From: Methanosarcina horonobensis HB-1 = JCM 15518
GTDB taxonomy: Archaea; Halobacteriota; Methanosarcinia; Methanosarcinales; Methanosarcinaceae
Assembly (NCBI RefSeq): GCF_000970285.1
Contig: NZ_CP009516.1
Span: forward strand, 1,653,036 to 1,717,035
DNA length: 64,000 nucleotides
Direction of reading: 5' to 3'
The notes under the pieces were generated by a model. The model was not told the DNA's origin, did not search any database, and saw nothing but the letters and a program-made list of their open reading frames with translations. Of this stretch, positions 46,256 through 55,909 are shown one piece after another. Position 1 is the first letter of the stretch. Each line of letters starts with the position of its first letter. The position numbers and the translations under genes were made by a program.

Positions 46256-48307
46256 ATACACAGAGTAATTGCTCTATTTTTAGCCTTACTGGTTTTGACA
46301 TTAGGCTCGGGTATAGGAACTGCAACTGAAATTGTTGTCCAGTCAGGACAGTCAATTCAGGATGCAGTGAATAGTTCGGTTTCAGGCGATGAGATTATCG
46401 TAAGCCCGGGAAACTATACTGAAAATCTCAGAATAACAACAAGTGATCTGATTGTCAGGTCAGCTTCCGGGAACCCTGAAGATACAATCGTGACTGCGAA
46501 CAATCCGGCTGAGGATGCGATTTATGTCGAAGCAAATAACGTAACGATTAGAGATCTCAGCATTAATGGTGCAGGAAATGACCGCGCAGGAATTTATTTG
46601 ATAAGGTCCAGCAACTGTACTATCGAAAATAATGAGCTTTTAAATGACGCTCTCGGAATCTACCTTAAAAACTCGGCTTATAACCTGATTCTCAACAATA
46701 AAGCAGCAGAAGGTAAGAGAGCAGTTAATGTTGACAGATCAAACTATAACACAGTATCAGGTAATACTGTTTCAAATCAGAGGTATGGAATATATCTTCT
46801 TGTCTCTGAGGGGAATCTGGTTTCAAATAACATGGTAAGTATGAGTGCTGATCACGGTATTGTTCTGGAAAGCTGCAGTAATACCAGCCTTGAAAACAAC
46901 ACTGCAAGCTCAAACGAGGACAATGGAATTCACCTTGTTGGGTCAAGTGGCAATAACCTGACAGGCAATACCGTAGATTCAAACCTGGTCTATGGTATAT
47001 ATCTGACGGATTCCAGTAGGAACAATCTGACAAATAATACGGCATTGAACAGCAGTAGAGGCATTTTCCTCTTCAGATCAGGCGAAAGTGTGCTCTCAGG
47101 GAACACGGTTTCAAACAGCGGAGACGGTATCCTGATCGCATCCACAGAAAACAGCAATATCTCAGAGAATACAGTCCTGGATAACAGCGTCTCTGGAATA
47201 TCTTTGCAGAATTCTAGTACCTGTGTCATAAGCGACAATATACTCTCTAATAGCACACTTGGAATAAATCTGGCTTTCTCCGGCAACAGTACTGTGATTA
47301 ATAACAGTGTTCTGGGTGGGGGAAGAGGGCTTAACCTGCAGGACTCAAACTACAATACGCTCTTTAACAATACAGCTTTGAACAACAGGTACGGCGCTTA
47401 CCTGCTGCGCTCAGGCTGGAACGTACTCTCAAATAACACGGTAAACGAAAGTGATGATCATGGTATTGTTCTTGAGAACTCAAGCAACTATAATGACATT
47501 ACCAGTAACATAGCAAGCTCTAACCGTGCTTATGGTATATACCTTGCAGGTTCAAATAACAATAACTTAAGCAGTAACGAAGCATCCGGCAACAGTAGAG
47601 GAGTTTACCTTATTACTTCGAACGGTAACACTCTTTTGAAAAATACTGTCCTGAATAATGGCGAGTACGCAATTCTGCTATCGTATTCCTCAGGTAACAA
47701 TATCTCGGAAAACGAGGCTTCTAATAGCAACAGGGGCATTCACCTGAGCACCTCTAGCGATAATACGCTTTCAGGCAATACTATTGTCTCAAATAGCATT
47801 TCCGGCGTATACATGGCTTCAACAAGCAATAACAACATCTTCTTTAATAACTATCTGAATAACAATGTTAATGCAGATGTCAAACAGGGAAGCGCCGGAA
47901 ATATCTTGAACACAACTAAAACCGCAGGTACAAGCATAACGGGTGGCCCGTATATAGGAGGAAATTATTGGGCAAAACCTGATGGCACAGGTTTCTCCCA
48001 GACTGCAGCCGATGCAGACGGAGATTTCATTGCCGATGGAGTGTTCAACGTTTCAAATAGTGGCTACACGGACTATTTCCCGCTTGTAGTTGCTTCTGAA
48101 ACACAACAACCCGTAATTCCAGCAAATATAACGGACAGTCAAACTGAAACTTTAACAAACGAGTCGGAAATGCCTGCAAACGAATCGGAGCTGGATATTA
48201 TTGCAACAGAATCAATTACTAACGAAACAGAAACAACTACTCACGAAAACGAAAGTGAGTATGAGTACGAAAGTGAGTATGAGTACGAAAGTGAGTATGA
48301 GTACTAA
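46256..48307 (+). CDS. Beta-helix surface protein lacking a PGF-CTERM anchor
   Basis: About 683 residues. A signal peptide (HRVIALFLALLVLTLGSGIGTA) is followed by a right-handed beta-helix of Asn-rich repeats (~50-560) and the NosD-type closing motif GGPYIGGNYWAKPDGTGFSQ. Then comes a Thr/Glu/Asn-rich stalk. Unlike its two neighbours it has no PKD domain and no PGF-CTERM; it ends in three ESEYEY units. It is probably secreted or held by partners. The start is an ATA at 46256, six bases after GGGGGA; the first standard start codon (TTG 46295) would cut the signal peptide in half. Confidence 0.83.
   Translation: MHRVIALFLALLVLTLGSGIGTATEIVVQSGQSIQDAVNSSVSGDEIIVSPGNYTENLRITTSDLIVRSASGNPEDTIVTANNPAEDAIYVEANNVTIRDLSINGAGNDRAGIYLIRSSNCTIENNELLNDALGIYLKNSAYNLILNNKAAEGKRAVNVDRSNYNTVSGNTVSNQRYGIYLLVSEGNLVSNNMVSMSADHGIVLESCSNTSLENNTASSNEDNGIHLVGSSGNNLTGNTVDSNLVYGIYLTDSSRNNLTNNTALNSSRGIFLFRSGESVLSGNTVSNSGDGILIASTENSNISENTVLDNSVSGISLQNSSTCVISDNILSNSTLGINLAFSGNSTVINNSVLGGGRGLNLQDSNYNTLFNNTALNNRYGAYLLRSGWNVLSNNTVNESDDHGIVLENSSNYNDITSNIASSNRAYGIYLAGSNNNNLSSNEASGNSRGVYLITSNGNTLLKNTVLNNGEYAILLSYSSGNNISENEASNSNRGIHLSTSSDNTLSGNTIVSNSISGVYMASTSNNNIFFNNYLNNNVNADVKQGSAGNILNTTKTAGTSITGGPYIGGNYWAKPDGTGFSQTAADADGDFIADGVFNVSNSGYTDYFPLVVASETQQPVIPANITDSQTETLTNESEMPANESELDIIATESITNETETTTHENESEYEYESEYEYESEYEY
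48251..48304 (+). repeat. Three perfect 18-bp tandem repeats at gene end
   Basis: The unit gaaagtgagtatgagtac occurs three times without a mismatch, immediately before the stop codon, and encodes (ESEYEY)3. Perfect identity suggests recent slippage and variable copy number between strains. Confidence 0.9.
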
Positions 48308-48890
48308 AATGAGGAATGAGGAATGATATAAAGAAGCTTGGTTTCAAAAGGACTGTACTAAGTAACTCAATTAATAATAAGAAAGGCTGGATGAAGGTAT
48401 GGCTCCTTCATCTTAATTTTTTCTTTTTTCTTACTTTCTCCCCTTATTCTTTTTCATGAGATCTTAATCTGCTGACCAATTCTCAATTTTCTGATTTATA
48501 ATCTATTCCTGAGGTCTTGGTATTAGAATGGATTTTCCGCACGGTTAATAGATGCTTATTCATACTATTAAAATAAAAAAATCTAAACAGACAAATAAAA
48601 TTAATAAATAAGTTCAAAAAATCTGTACTCGAATTAACAAATCCAGATATTAATATATTTATGTATCCGTTTTCTGTTAATAATTATTTTATATTTATAT
48701 TGATCGATTATTGACTTAAACTAGTTTAAGTTAAACCAGTATATTTATATCGTTGCAGGATTTTTCATCTAACTTGCTAGAATATCTGTTAGAATATCTA
48801 TTAGAATATCTATTAGAATATGTGGTTAGAATATATGGTTGAATTTCTAGTTGGAACACTTCCATAAATGTCTTTAAAGGAGAAGTTATA
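48308..48890. other. Intergenic region with tandem repeats before third surface protein
   Basis: AT-rich, with a TATA-like tatatttatatcg near 48739-48752 and a 12-bp tandem array at 48776-48848 between it and the ribosome-binding site. No gene seen. Confidence 0.55.
48776..48848 (+). repeat. About six tandem 12-13-bp units in the leader of the third surface gene
   Basis: Units of the form ttagaatatct follow one another from 48776, drifting toward the right end (gctagaatatct, gttagaatatct, attagaatatct twice, then variants). There are no spacers, so this is not a CRISPR array. It would lie in the 5' leader if transcription starts about 25 bp after the TATA-like site. Confidence 0.75.
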
Positions 48891-50378
48891 ATAAACAAAC
48901 TGATTATTTTACTTGCAGCTTTTCTTATTTTTACATCAATCCAGGGTATCGGAACTGCGGCCGAGATCTTTGTCCAGCCAGGAGATTCGATACAGGAAAC
49001 AGTAAGCAGTGCGCGTTCAGGTGATGAAATTATTGTAAAGCCAGGGACCTATTCAGAGCATATTATTATAACAAGGAATAATCTGGTAGTAAGGTCAGAA
49101 TCCGACAACCCTGAAGATACAGTAATTGAAGCTTATGATCCGAATGCTGACATACTCACGATACAGGCAGATAACCTAACATTTAAAGGGTTCACGATTA
49201 CCGGAGCCGGAACCAATTGTTCAGGTATCTCCCTGTATGAATGCAATAACTGCCTTATCGACAATAACAAGCTTTTCAACGACTCCATGGGAATATACAT
49301 TGCATACTCCGAGAAAAACAGGATTTTAAACAATAAAATTGTCAAAGGCAGCAGGGGAATCAGCATTGAACAGTCCAATCACAACTCAATTGTAAGCAAT
49401 AAAGTTTCTAAATGCAGGTATGGAATCTATCTTCTGAATTCTAAAGAAAACAGGGTCTCTAAAAACACAGTTCTGGAAAACAGAGAGTACGGTCTTCTGC
49501 TTTCGGCCTCGAACGGCAACACTCTTTCCGGAAATATCGTTTCTGACAACAGCAGAGGCATTCACATTGGAAACTCTGACGGCAACACGCTCTCTAATAA
49601 CGCGATCTCTTTAAATGAAGTCAACGGACTTTTTGTCTGTCCGAGAAGTGATAAAAATCTTGTTTTCAATAACTACTTCAATAATACCCTCAATGTAGAG
49701 GCCAATAACGGAACCTCAAATGCTTATAACAATCCAAAGACCGAAGGCAAAAATATTGCAGGCGGACCATATATCGGAGGGAATTACTGGGCAGCACCTA
49801 ACGGGACAGGTTTTTCGGAAAATGCAACTGATGCAGATGGAGATGGAATTGCTGATGAAAGATACAGGTTTGAAACCAGTTACTATATTGATTACCTGCC
49901 TCTTGTAGCTTACAAACCTCCGGAACCGGTCCTTCCTGTAGCAAACCTGAGCACCAGTGTCCCGGAGGGTTATGCCCTTTTCTCTGTGCAGTTTACTGAT
50001 CTTTCGAAAAACTCAACATCAAGGAGTTGGGACTTTGAAAATGACGGAACCATTGACTCATCAGAGGAGATTCATGTTTATACATACTCGGTTTCCGGAA
50101 TCTATACTGTTAATCTGACCATAGCAAACGAAAACGGCACGGATTCAAAACTTGTTACGATAAATGTTGAGGAAGAGAACGTAACCGAGGTACTCCCGGG
50201 ATCAGAGCCTGGCACTCCCGAAGGAGATTTTAGCAGCCCGGGGAACACTGACACTACAGAGTCACAGGCTGAACAGGGCTCAGGACTGAAAGAGATCAGC
50301 AGTATACCTGGCTTTGAAATGATTTATGGAATCTTTGGTTTGCTTGCGATATTTCTGTATAAAGGAACCAGTAAATAA
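48891..50378 (+). CDS. PGF-CTERM surface protein with beta-helix and PKD domain
   Basis: About 495 residues. A signal peptide (NKLIILLAAFLIFTSIQGIGTA) precedes the beta-helix (~45-290) and the closing motif GGPYIGGNYWAAPNGTGFSE. One PKD domain (~340-430), an acidic stalk and PGF-CTERM (IPGFEMIYGIFGLLAIFLYK) follow. It is expected on the cell surface after archaeosortase processing. The first ATG in frame is at 49287, some 130 residues into the mature protein. An ATA at 48891 (or the ATA directly before it) lies 5-8 bases after AAGGAG and is the likely start. Confidence 0.86.
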   Translation: MNKLIILLAAFLIFTSIQGIGTAAEIFVQPGDSIQETVSSARSGDEIIVKPGTYSEHIIITRNNLVVRSESDNPEDTVIEAYDPNADILTIQADNLTFKGFTITGAGTNCSGISLYECNNCLIDNNKLFNDSMGIYIAYSEKNRILNNKIVKGSRGISIEQSNHNSIVSNKVSKCRYGIYLLNSKENRVSKNTVLENREYGLLLSASNGNTLSGNIVSDNSRGIHIGNSDGNTLSNNAISLNEVNGLFVCPRSDKNLVFNNYFNNTLNVEANNGTSNAYNNPKTEGKNIAGGPYIGGNYWAAPNGTGFSENATDADGDGIADERYRFETSYYIDYLPLVAYKPPEPVLPVANLSTSVPEGYALFSVQFTDLSKNSTSRSWDFENDGTIDSSEEIHVYTYSVSGIYTVNLTIANENGTDSKLVTINVEEENVTEVLPGSEPGTPEGDFSSPGNTDTTESQAEQGSGLKEISSIPGFEMIYGIFGLLAIFLYKGTSK

Positions 50379-50519
50379 TAGCAGAAAATAGGTAATAATA
50401 AGGAAAAAAGATAGCAGCAAGTAAAAAACTAAAAACTTCAAATTAAATTCTTCATAAGGAGAAAAACCTGATACGAAGAACAAACGCCATAAATTGAATA
50501 TTCATTTGGAGGAATTCTC

Positions 50520-51197
50520 ATTAAGCTATGGGAAGCCTTTGAAAGACATGCAGAGGAATACGATGCATGGTATGACAAATACAACCCTGCATATAAATCC
50601 GAGCTTCTTGCCCTGAAAACCTTTTTTCCGGACAATCCTGGAAAGCTTAAAGCTCTTGAGGTTGGGGCTGGAACAGGCAGGTTTGCACTTCCTCTCAGGG
50701 TCGGGTATGGACTTGAACCTGCAAGGGCAATGGCAGAGATTGCAGAAAAACGAGGCGTTCAAATGGTGTTAGGGGTTGCCGAGTTCCTTCCCTTTAAAAG
50801 ACAGAGTTTTGATCTTGTTTTGATCGTAGCTGCACTTTCCCTTTTTAAAGACCCGGTACAGGCACTGTATGAGGCCTCAGGTACCCTGAAGCCTGGTGGG
50901 CAAATCGTTATAGGGATACTTGACAGGGACAGCTTGCATGGATATTTTTATGAGTCAGGGAAAAAGGAAGGTAGGTTTTCCTCAGGGGCTAAATTCCTCT
51001 CAACTTCCGAGGTGTTAGGCTGGCTTACAGATCTCGGATTTGAAGAAATTAAAGTCTGCCAGACACTTTATATGCAGCCTGAAAAAATAGAAAATATAGA
51101 ACTTCCACAAAAGGGGTTCGGGATAGGAAGCTTTGCTGTGATCTCAGCCAGAAAACCAGGCTTTTCACTTTCTGTTAGTCCAGTACTAAATGATTGA
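50520..51197 (+). CDS. Class I SAM-dependent methyltransferase
   Basis: About 225 residues. WEAFERHAEEYDAWYDKY is the usual N-terminal helix of Methyltransf_11-type enzymes. The SAM-binding motif I is LEVGAGTGRFA (~50), with GLEPARAM and FDLVLIVAALSLFKDP following. The first ATG in frame (50730) comes after motif I, so it cannot be the true start. An ATT at 50520, seven bases after GGAGG, gives a complete domain, and no ATG, GTG or TTG lies between. The substrate is unknown. It follows the surface gene by 141 bp. Confidence 0.85.
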   Translation: MKLWEAFERHAEEYDAWYDKYNPAYKSELLALKTFFPDNPGKLKALEVGAGTGRFALPLRVGYGLEPARAMAEIAEKRGVQMVLGVAEFLPFKRQSFDLVLIVAALSLFKDPVQALYEASGTLKPGGQIVIGILDRDSLHGYFYESGKKEGRFSSGAKFLSTSEVLGWLTDLGFEEIKVCQTLYMQPEKIENIELPQKGFGIGSFAVISARKPGFSLSVSPVLND

Positions 51198-51515
51198 TAT
51201 TTTCATAATGTAATATTAAGTCAATAATAAAAGAGTTTTATCTAAATAATAATATATCAAATGTTTTCTAAATATTCATTTCAATTGTACATATATAAAT
51301 GATATATATTAAAAAAATTGTAAATTCATGCGTTTTCAGCTAAGTAAGGAATAATGGTAAACTGCTTTATTTCGGCAACATTTCTCAAAAACGCATATTG
51401 ATCTAAAGTTGGAACAGGAAATCGATTTTATCATTGATGCTTAAAACCTGGAACTAATTTTTGCTCTAAAGTGGATAGCACATAGATAAGAAAATTCCTT
51501 AATTTGAGAGGTTCC
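51198..51515. other. AT-rich promoter region of the two-component operon
   Basis: TATA-like runs (tacatatataaatg, gatatatatt) lie near 51290-51312. No gene seen. Confidence 0.5.
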
Positions 51516-51893
51516 ATGACAAGCATACTGGTAGTAGAAGATAATCCTCTTAATATGGAACTTGTGACATGTCTTCTGGAATTAAATGGAATTGAAGTCA
51601 CACAGGCTGTGGATGGGTTAGAAGCACTCGATAAGATCAAGAACTCTCTCTTTGACCTCGTACTACTGGATATTCAGTTGCCTGGAATGGGAGGGCTGGA
51701 TGTCTTAAAACATATTAAGGAGGATCCAGCTTCGCAGTACATAGGGGTTGTGGCTTTAACTGCACAGGTGCTGGTAGGTGATAAACAGCGTTTCATTGAT
51801 GCAGGTTTCATCGGTTATATTTCCAAACCTATCGACGTGTTTCAGTTCATGGATGAGCTAAATACTTTTTTGGGTCATGGGGGGAAGGCGTAA
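51516..51893 (+). CDS. Single-domain response regulator (CheY-like)
   Basis: 125 residues, one receiver domain. Acidic pocket VVEDN near the N-terminus, phospho-acceptor Asp in LVLLDIQLPGMGG (~53), Thr in VALTAQ and Lys in YISKPID. GAGAGG precedes the ATG at 51516 (a TTG at 51504 is an alternative). There is no output domain. It ends three bases before the hybrid kinase gene, so the two form an operon and the protein is a likely phosphorelay partner. Confidence 0.93.
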   Translation: MTSILVVEDNPLNMELVTCLLELNGIEVTQAVDGLEALDKIKNSLFDLVLLDIQLPGMGGLDVLKHIKEDPASQYIGVVALTAQVLVGDKQRFIDAGFIGYISKPIDVFQFMDELNTFLGHGGKA

Positions 51894-51896
51894 TCC

Positions 51897-54800
51897 ATGA
51901 AGATACACGAGAAGACACTGGTAATTCTTGTAATAACCTTCCTTTTTCTATCTATATTTCTGGCAGTGGCTACCAAGCAGATAATGGGAGATAGCTTTGA
52001 ACAACTGGAAAAGGAAGAAGTGTCCAGGAATATGGGAAGGGCAAAAGCAGCAATGGATGCCAGGTTAGAGACGTTGAAGGTATCTGTTGATGATTACGCT
52101 GTATGGGATGACACATATCTTTTTGTCCAGGGGCAGTTTGACGACTACGTTGAAAGTAGCTTTGGCCCTGAGGTAGTAACCACTTTTGATGCGAATTTAG
52201 TATTATTTTATGACTCAACAAACGAGCTCTACTTTGCTGCGGCAGTAGAGAAGGGTACTACTAAGCACGAAAACATCTCGACCATGGTGCTTGATTGCAT
52301 CGCTTCAAATGAACTTCTTTTCTCTCATCCTGCACCTGACAGCCAGGTAGCTGGAATTATCAATTCTCCTGAAGGACCATTATTGATTTCTTCCCATCCT
52401 ATTATAAAGAGTTCCGGAGAGGGGCCCATAGCAGGCACCCTCATATTTGCAAAGGTTATAGATGATGAATTTATAAAAGAGCTTGCAGAAACCACAAGTC
52501 TATCCCTTAATGCAGAAGCTTTGGATCAAGAGAATGCAGTATCATCTACCGGTGTAAAATCATCTTCCACTGCAGAAGCAGCTACTCCAGAAGACGATAA
52601 TAGCTTTGATATAAGTTATGTGAGTGAATCTTCGGTTGTAGGAACATCTGTACTGAATGATATAAATGGAAAACCTGTATTGTCCCTGGACGTTGAGATG
52701 CCGAGGGATGTCTATCAACACGGTCAGTCTGCAATAGAATACTTGCTTGGGTCAATTCTGATCGTGGGACTGGCATTTACATTTGTCCTTTCGTTTTCAC
52801 TTGAAAAGTCGGTGTTATCGCGCATATCCTTACTGAGCACCAACCTTACAGAGATTACTAAAAAAGGATCACTTTCCTCCCGCATAAGCATGGAAGGTAA
52901 AGACGAAGTTTCCGATCTTGCAGGGAACATAAACAGCATGCTCAAAGCCCTTGAAGATAAAGAGGAAGTCCTTAAAAACCTCGACATAATTGAATCCAGT
53001 CTTGAATCTATGAATGCAGGCATAATGATAGATTGTAAGAATTCCAGGGTCATAATGAATAATAAATTTATTGAAATGTGGAAAATAAGCGCAGATCTGA
53101 TTTCACAGAACAGTGCTGCAAAAGTGATTGAGCATATAATTTCACAGGCAGGTGATGGCAGTGGAGGCACAGTGAAGATTAAGAAACTGCAACGCGTTTC
53201 GGATAGAGACCAGGTAACACTGTACCTCAAAAATAATGAAGCTGTTTATGACTGGGACGCAGGACCATTACTCCAGAACGGAAAGATGATAGGCACCGTA
53301 TATTGCACAACTGATATTACGAGTGTAAAACTCCGAGAGCTTGAAGAGGAAAACAAAAAGAGGCTGGAGACTGTACTTGCAAGCATCATTAGCGGTGTTG
53401 TTCTTATAGATGCTGAAACATCCACCATAGTTGATGCAAACCCCATTGCTGAGGAGATGATTGGTCTCCCCAAAGAGAAAATCATTGGTAAGCTCTGCCA
53501 TCATTTCATCTGTCCTGCAGATAAAGGGAAATGCCCAATCCGTGATTTAGGAGCGAAAGTTGACCGGTCTGAACGTGTGTTGATCAATAAGGATGGAAAC
53601 AGGATTCCCATCCTTAAATCCGTGGTGCCTATAACAATTTCAGATAAAATATACTTTGTAGAGAGTTTTGTAGATCTTACCAGAATAAAGCAGGCAGAGG
53701 AGAGCCTTATCCAGTCTAAGATTACAGCAGAGACTGCAAATCGTGCCAAGAGCGAATTCCTTGCAACTATGAGTCATGAACTGCGGACTCCACTGAATTC
53801 CGTCATAGGCTTTGCTGATCTGATGATAGCAGGCAATGCTGGAGAGATTTCTGAAAAACAGAAGAGGTTCCTGGGTAATATATCCATAAGTGGGAAACAT
53901 TTGCTTGCTCTCATAAACAATATACTCGATATATCCAAGATTGAAGCGGGTAAGATGGAATTGAGTTTTGAGACCTTTGCCGTTACAGAAACGTTTAATG
54001 AGGTAAAACAGTTAATCTCTCCTCTTGTTGAGAAAAAAGGACTTAAAATTGAGTTCTGCATAGACGAAAAACTTGTAAACATATGTGCTGATAAAGTAAG
54101 GTTCAAACAGATTCTTTTTAATCTTGCAAGTAATGCCATTAAGTTTACTCCTGCGGATGGTAAGATAACTATCTCCTCAAAAATGTATGGAAAAATGGCA
54201 CAGTTTACTGTAAGAGATACCGGTATAGGGATAGCTGAAAAGGACCAGCACAAACTATTCAAACCTTTCACACAGCTCGATTCTGCTGCAAACCGCCAGT
54301 ATGAAGGCACAGGGCTTGGACTTTCTCTTGTTAAAAGTTTTGTAGAATTGCATAAGGGAAAGATATGGTTTGAAAGTGAAGCTGGGAAAGGTACAGCTTT
54401 TACTTTTGAGATACCTTTAGTAACCGACTTTAATAAAGAGGACACTGCAGAAGCGGTAAATAAGGATTCGGAAACGATAAAAAAGGATGCAGAAGTGATA
54501 TCCGAGAATGCTGAGAATGTCCCTGCACAAAATATCCCAATCCCGCAGATTATCGAACCAGCGAATAGCAAAAGTGATGAGCCACTGATACTTGTGGTAG
54601 AAGACGATGATGCTTCAAGGGAGCTTCTTGAGGTCACCCTGACGCAGGAAGGTTATCGTGTGGCATCTGTTCCCAGTGGAAAAGAAGCCCTTGAACTTGC
54701 TAATGAGATGAAACCACTTGCAATTACTCTGGATATTATGATGCCAGGAATGAACGGCTGGGACGTCCTGAAATATTTGAAACTGGAAAAGCAAACCCAT

Positions 54801-55346
54801 GACATTCCGGTAATAATCATTTCCATGCTGGATGAAAAAGATCTGGGTATCGTATGGGGAGCTGTGGAACACTTCATCAAACCTATTCAAAAGGATAAAT
54901 TACTCTCTACACTGGAGAAGATCAAAGAAAAGGAAGCAAAATCGTCTTTCAGTGTGCTGATGGTTGATGATGAAAAAAGTGCAGTGGAACTTGTAACTTC
55001 AATGCTAAACGAAAAGGAGTTCAATGTATTGAAGGCTTATGGAGGACAGGAGGCCATAGATATTGCATTCAAAGAATTACCTAATTTGATTATTCTTGAC
55101 CTCATGATGCCTGACATAAGTGGTTATGATGTAATAAAAGCGCTTAAGAGCAGACCTGATACTATCGATATTCCAATAATTATCTGTACTGCAAAGGACC
55201 TGGACCCATATGAAATTAAAGAACTGGATAAGAATGTGTCCAGCATCATGCATAAAGGTATGTTCACGAAGGATGACCTGCTCAAATGCATTAAGCAGCT
55301 TCAAAAAGCGAATCCTAAAGAGGTGCGAGACACACCCGGAATCTGA
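51897..55346 (+). CDS. CHASE4/HAMP/PAS hybrid histidine kinase with two receiver domains
   Basis: 1149 residues. Membrane segment ~8-28, extracytoplasmic CHASE4-type sensor (~40-270, DDYAVWDDTYLFV), second segment ~280-303, HAMP (~305-360), and two PAS domains (~365-480 and ~500-610, the second with a Cys-rich CHHFICPADKGKCP insert). HisKA follows with LATMSHELRTPLNS (~625), then HATPase (~735-845), an acidic linker, and two receivers (LAITLDIMMPGM ~945 and LIILDLMMPD ~1070). The Cys-rich PAS could sense redox or metal, which is inference. It starts three bases after the response regulator gene. Confidence 0.93.
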   Translation: MKIHEKTLVILVITFLFLSIFLAVATKQIMGDSFEQLEKEEVSRNMGRAKAAMDARLETLKVSVDDYAVWDDTYLFVQGQFDDYVESSFGPEVVTTFDANLVLFYDSTNELYFAAAVEKGTTKHENISTMVLDCIASNELLFSHPAPDSQVAGIINSPEGPLLISSHPIIKSSGEGPIAGTLIFAKVIDDEFIKELAETTSLSLNAEALDQENAVSSTGVKSSSTAEAATPEDDNSFDISYVSESSVVGTSVLNDINGKPVLSLDVEMPRDVYQHGQSAIEYLLGSILIVGLAFTFVLSFSLEKSVLSRISLLSTNLTEITKKGSLSSRISMEGKDEVSDLAGNINSMLKALEDKEEVLKNLDIIESSLESMNAGIMIDCKNSRVIMNNKFIEMWKISADLISQNSAAKVIEHIISQAGDGSGGTVKIKKLQRVSDRDQVTLYLKNNEAVYDWDAGPLLQNGKMIGTVYCTTDITSVKLRELEEENKKRLETVLASIISGVVLIDAETSTIVDANPIAEEMIGLPKEKIIGKLCHHFICPADKGKCPIRDLGAKVDRSERVLINKDGNRIPILKSVVPITISDKIYFVESFVDLTRIKQAEESLIQSKITAETANRAKSEFLATMSHELRTPLNSVIGFADLMIAGNAGEISEKQKRFLGNISISGKHLLALINNILDISKIEAGKMELSFETFAVTETFNEVKQLISPLVEKKGLKIEFCIDEKLVNICADKVRFKQILFNLASNAIKFTPADGKITISSKMYGKMAQFTVRDTGIGIAEKDQHKLFKPFTQLDSAANRQYEGTGLGLSLVKSFVELHKGKIWFESEAGKGTAFTFEIPLVTDFNKEDTAEAVNKDSETIKKDAEVISENAENVPAQNIPIPQIIEPANSKSDEPLILVVEDDDASRELLEVTLTQEGYRVASVPSGKEALELANEMKPLAITLDIMMPGMNGWDVLKYLKLEKQTHDIPVIIISMLDEKDLGIVWGAVEHFIKPIQKDKLLSTLEKIKEKEAKSSFSVLMVDDEKSAVELVTSMLNEKEFNVLKAYGGQEAIDIAFKELPNLIILDLMMPDISGYDVIKALKSRPDTIDIPIIICTAKDLDPYEIKELDKNVSSIMHKGMFTKDDLLKCIKQLQKANPKEVRDTPGI

Positions 55347-55483
55347 ATCAGAAAACTGCAATAGGTAAAAATAAACTTGTTACAGTCTTTGGATAAAATG
55401 CCTGACCAGGTTGCATGCAGGATTTAGAGCGCATATTATGAGTAATCGGTTAAGTATAGACACAGATTATTATTTCAAGCATT

Positions 55484-55801
55484 CTATTTCCTTTTGGCAC
55501 TTTTTGATGAAATGTTATGTATCCTTTTAGCCTGTATTTCGCTCAGCTTTTTTTTCCCTAGCTCAATAAGTTTCATCAGTTTTATGTACTCATTTTCTGT
55601 GATAACACTGCCTGGAGGCAAAGTTTTCACAGCACTCCCGTCAGAATACAGTAAAACCCCGTTCCAGGTTGCAAAATGAGAACCTGACAGGTACTCGCAG
55701 GGCAGTTCCCATCTGGATTTTACGTTTTCAAAACCTTCAAAAAGGTAAAAAGTAGCTTCATTTTTTAAGACCCTGGTAAATTTCAGGAGTACGTCAGCCA
55801 T
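55484..55801 (-). CDS. Hypothetical 105-residue protein
   Basis: Begins MADVLLKFTRVLKNEATFYL and ends in a basic tail (KKLSEIQAKRIHN, KSAKRK). The middle (SGSHFATWNGVLLYSDGSAVK, then LPPGSVITENEY) looks like a small beta-rich domain. No family recognised. It lies 108 bp downstream of fwdD on the same strand, in the place where fwdA or fwdC might be expected, but it resembles neither. Confidence 0.6.
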   Translation of the reverse strand: MADVLLKFTRVLKNEATFYLFEGFENVKSRWELPCEYLSGSHFATWNGVLLYSDGSAVKTLPPGSVITENEYIKLMKLIELGKKKLSEIQAKRIHNISSKSAKRK

Positions 55802-55909
55802 ACTATCATCCAGGTTATTATTAGAGAAAAAAAACTAAAAGAAAGGAAATAAACATAGAAAAAATTAATTACCTGTTTTTTAGGCTTTTTATAAGCCGGT
55901 CAAAAGGAT

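Noticed and set aside
48776-48848. Possible CRISPR array
   Set aside because: Units are 12-13 bp and directly adjacent, with no spacers; a simple tandem repeat.
53774-54637. 287-residue minus-strand ORF
   Set aside because: Antisense to the HisKA/HATPase region of the hybrid kinase; Ser/Phe-rich shadow frame.
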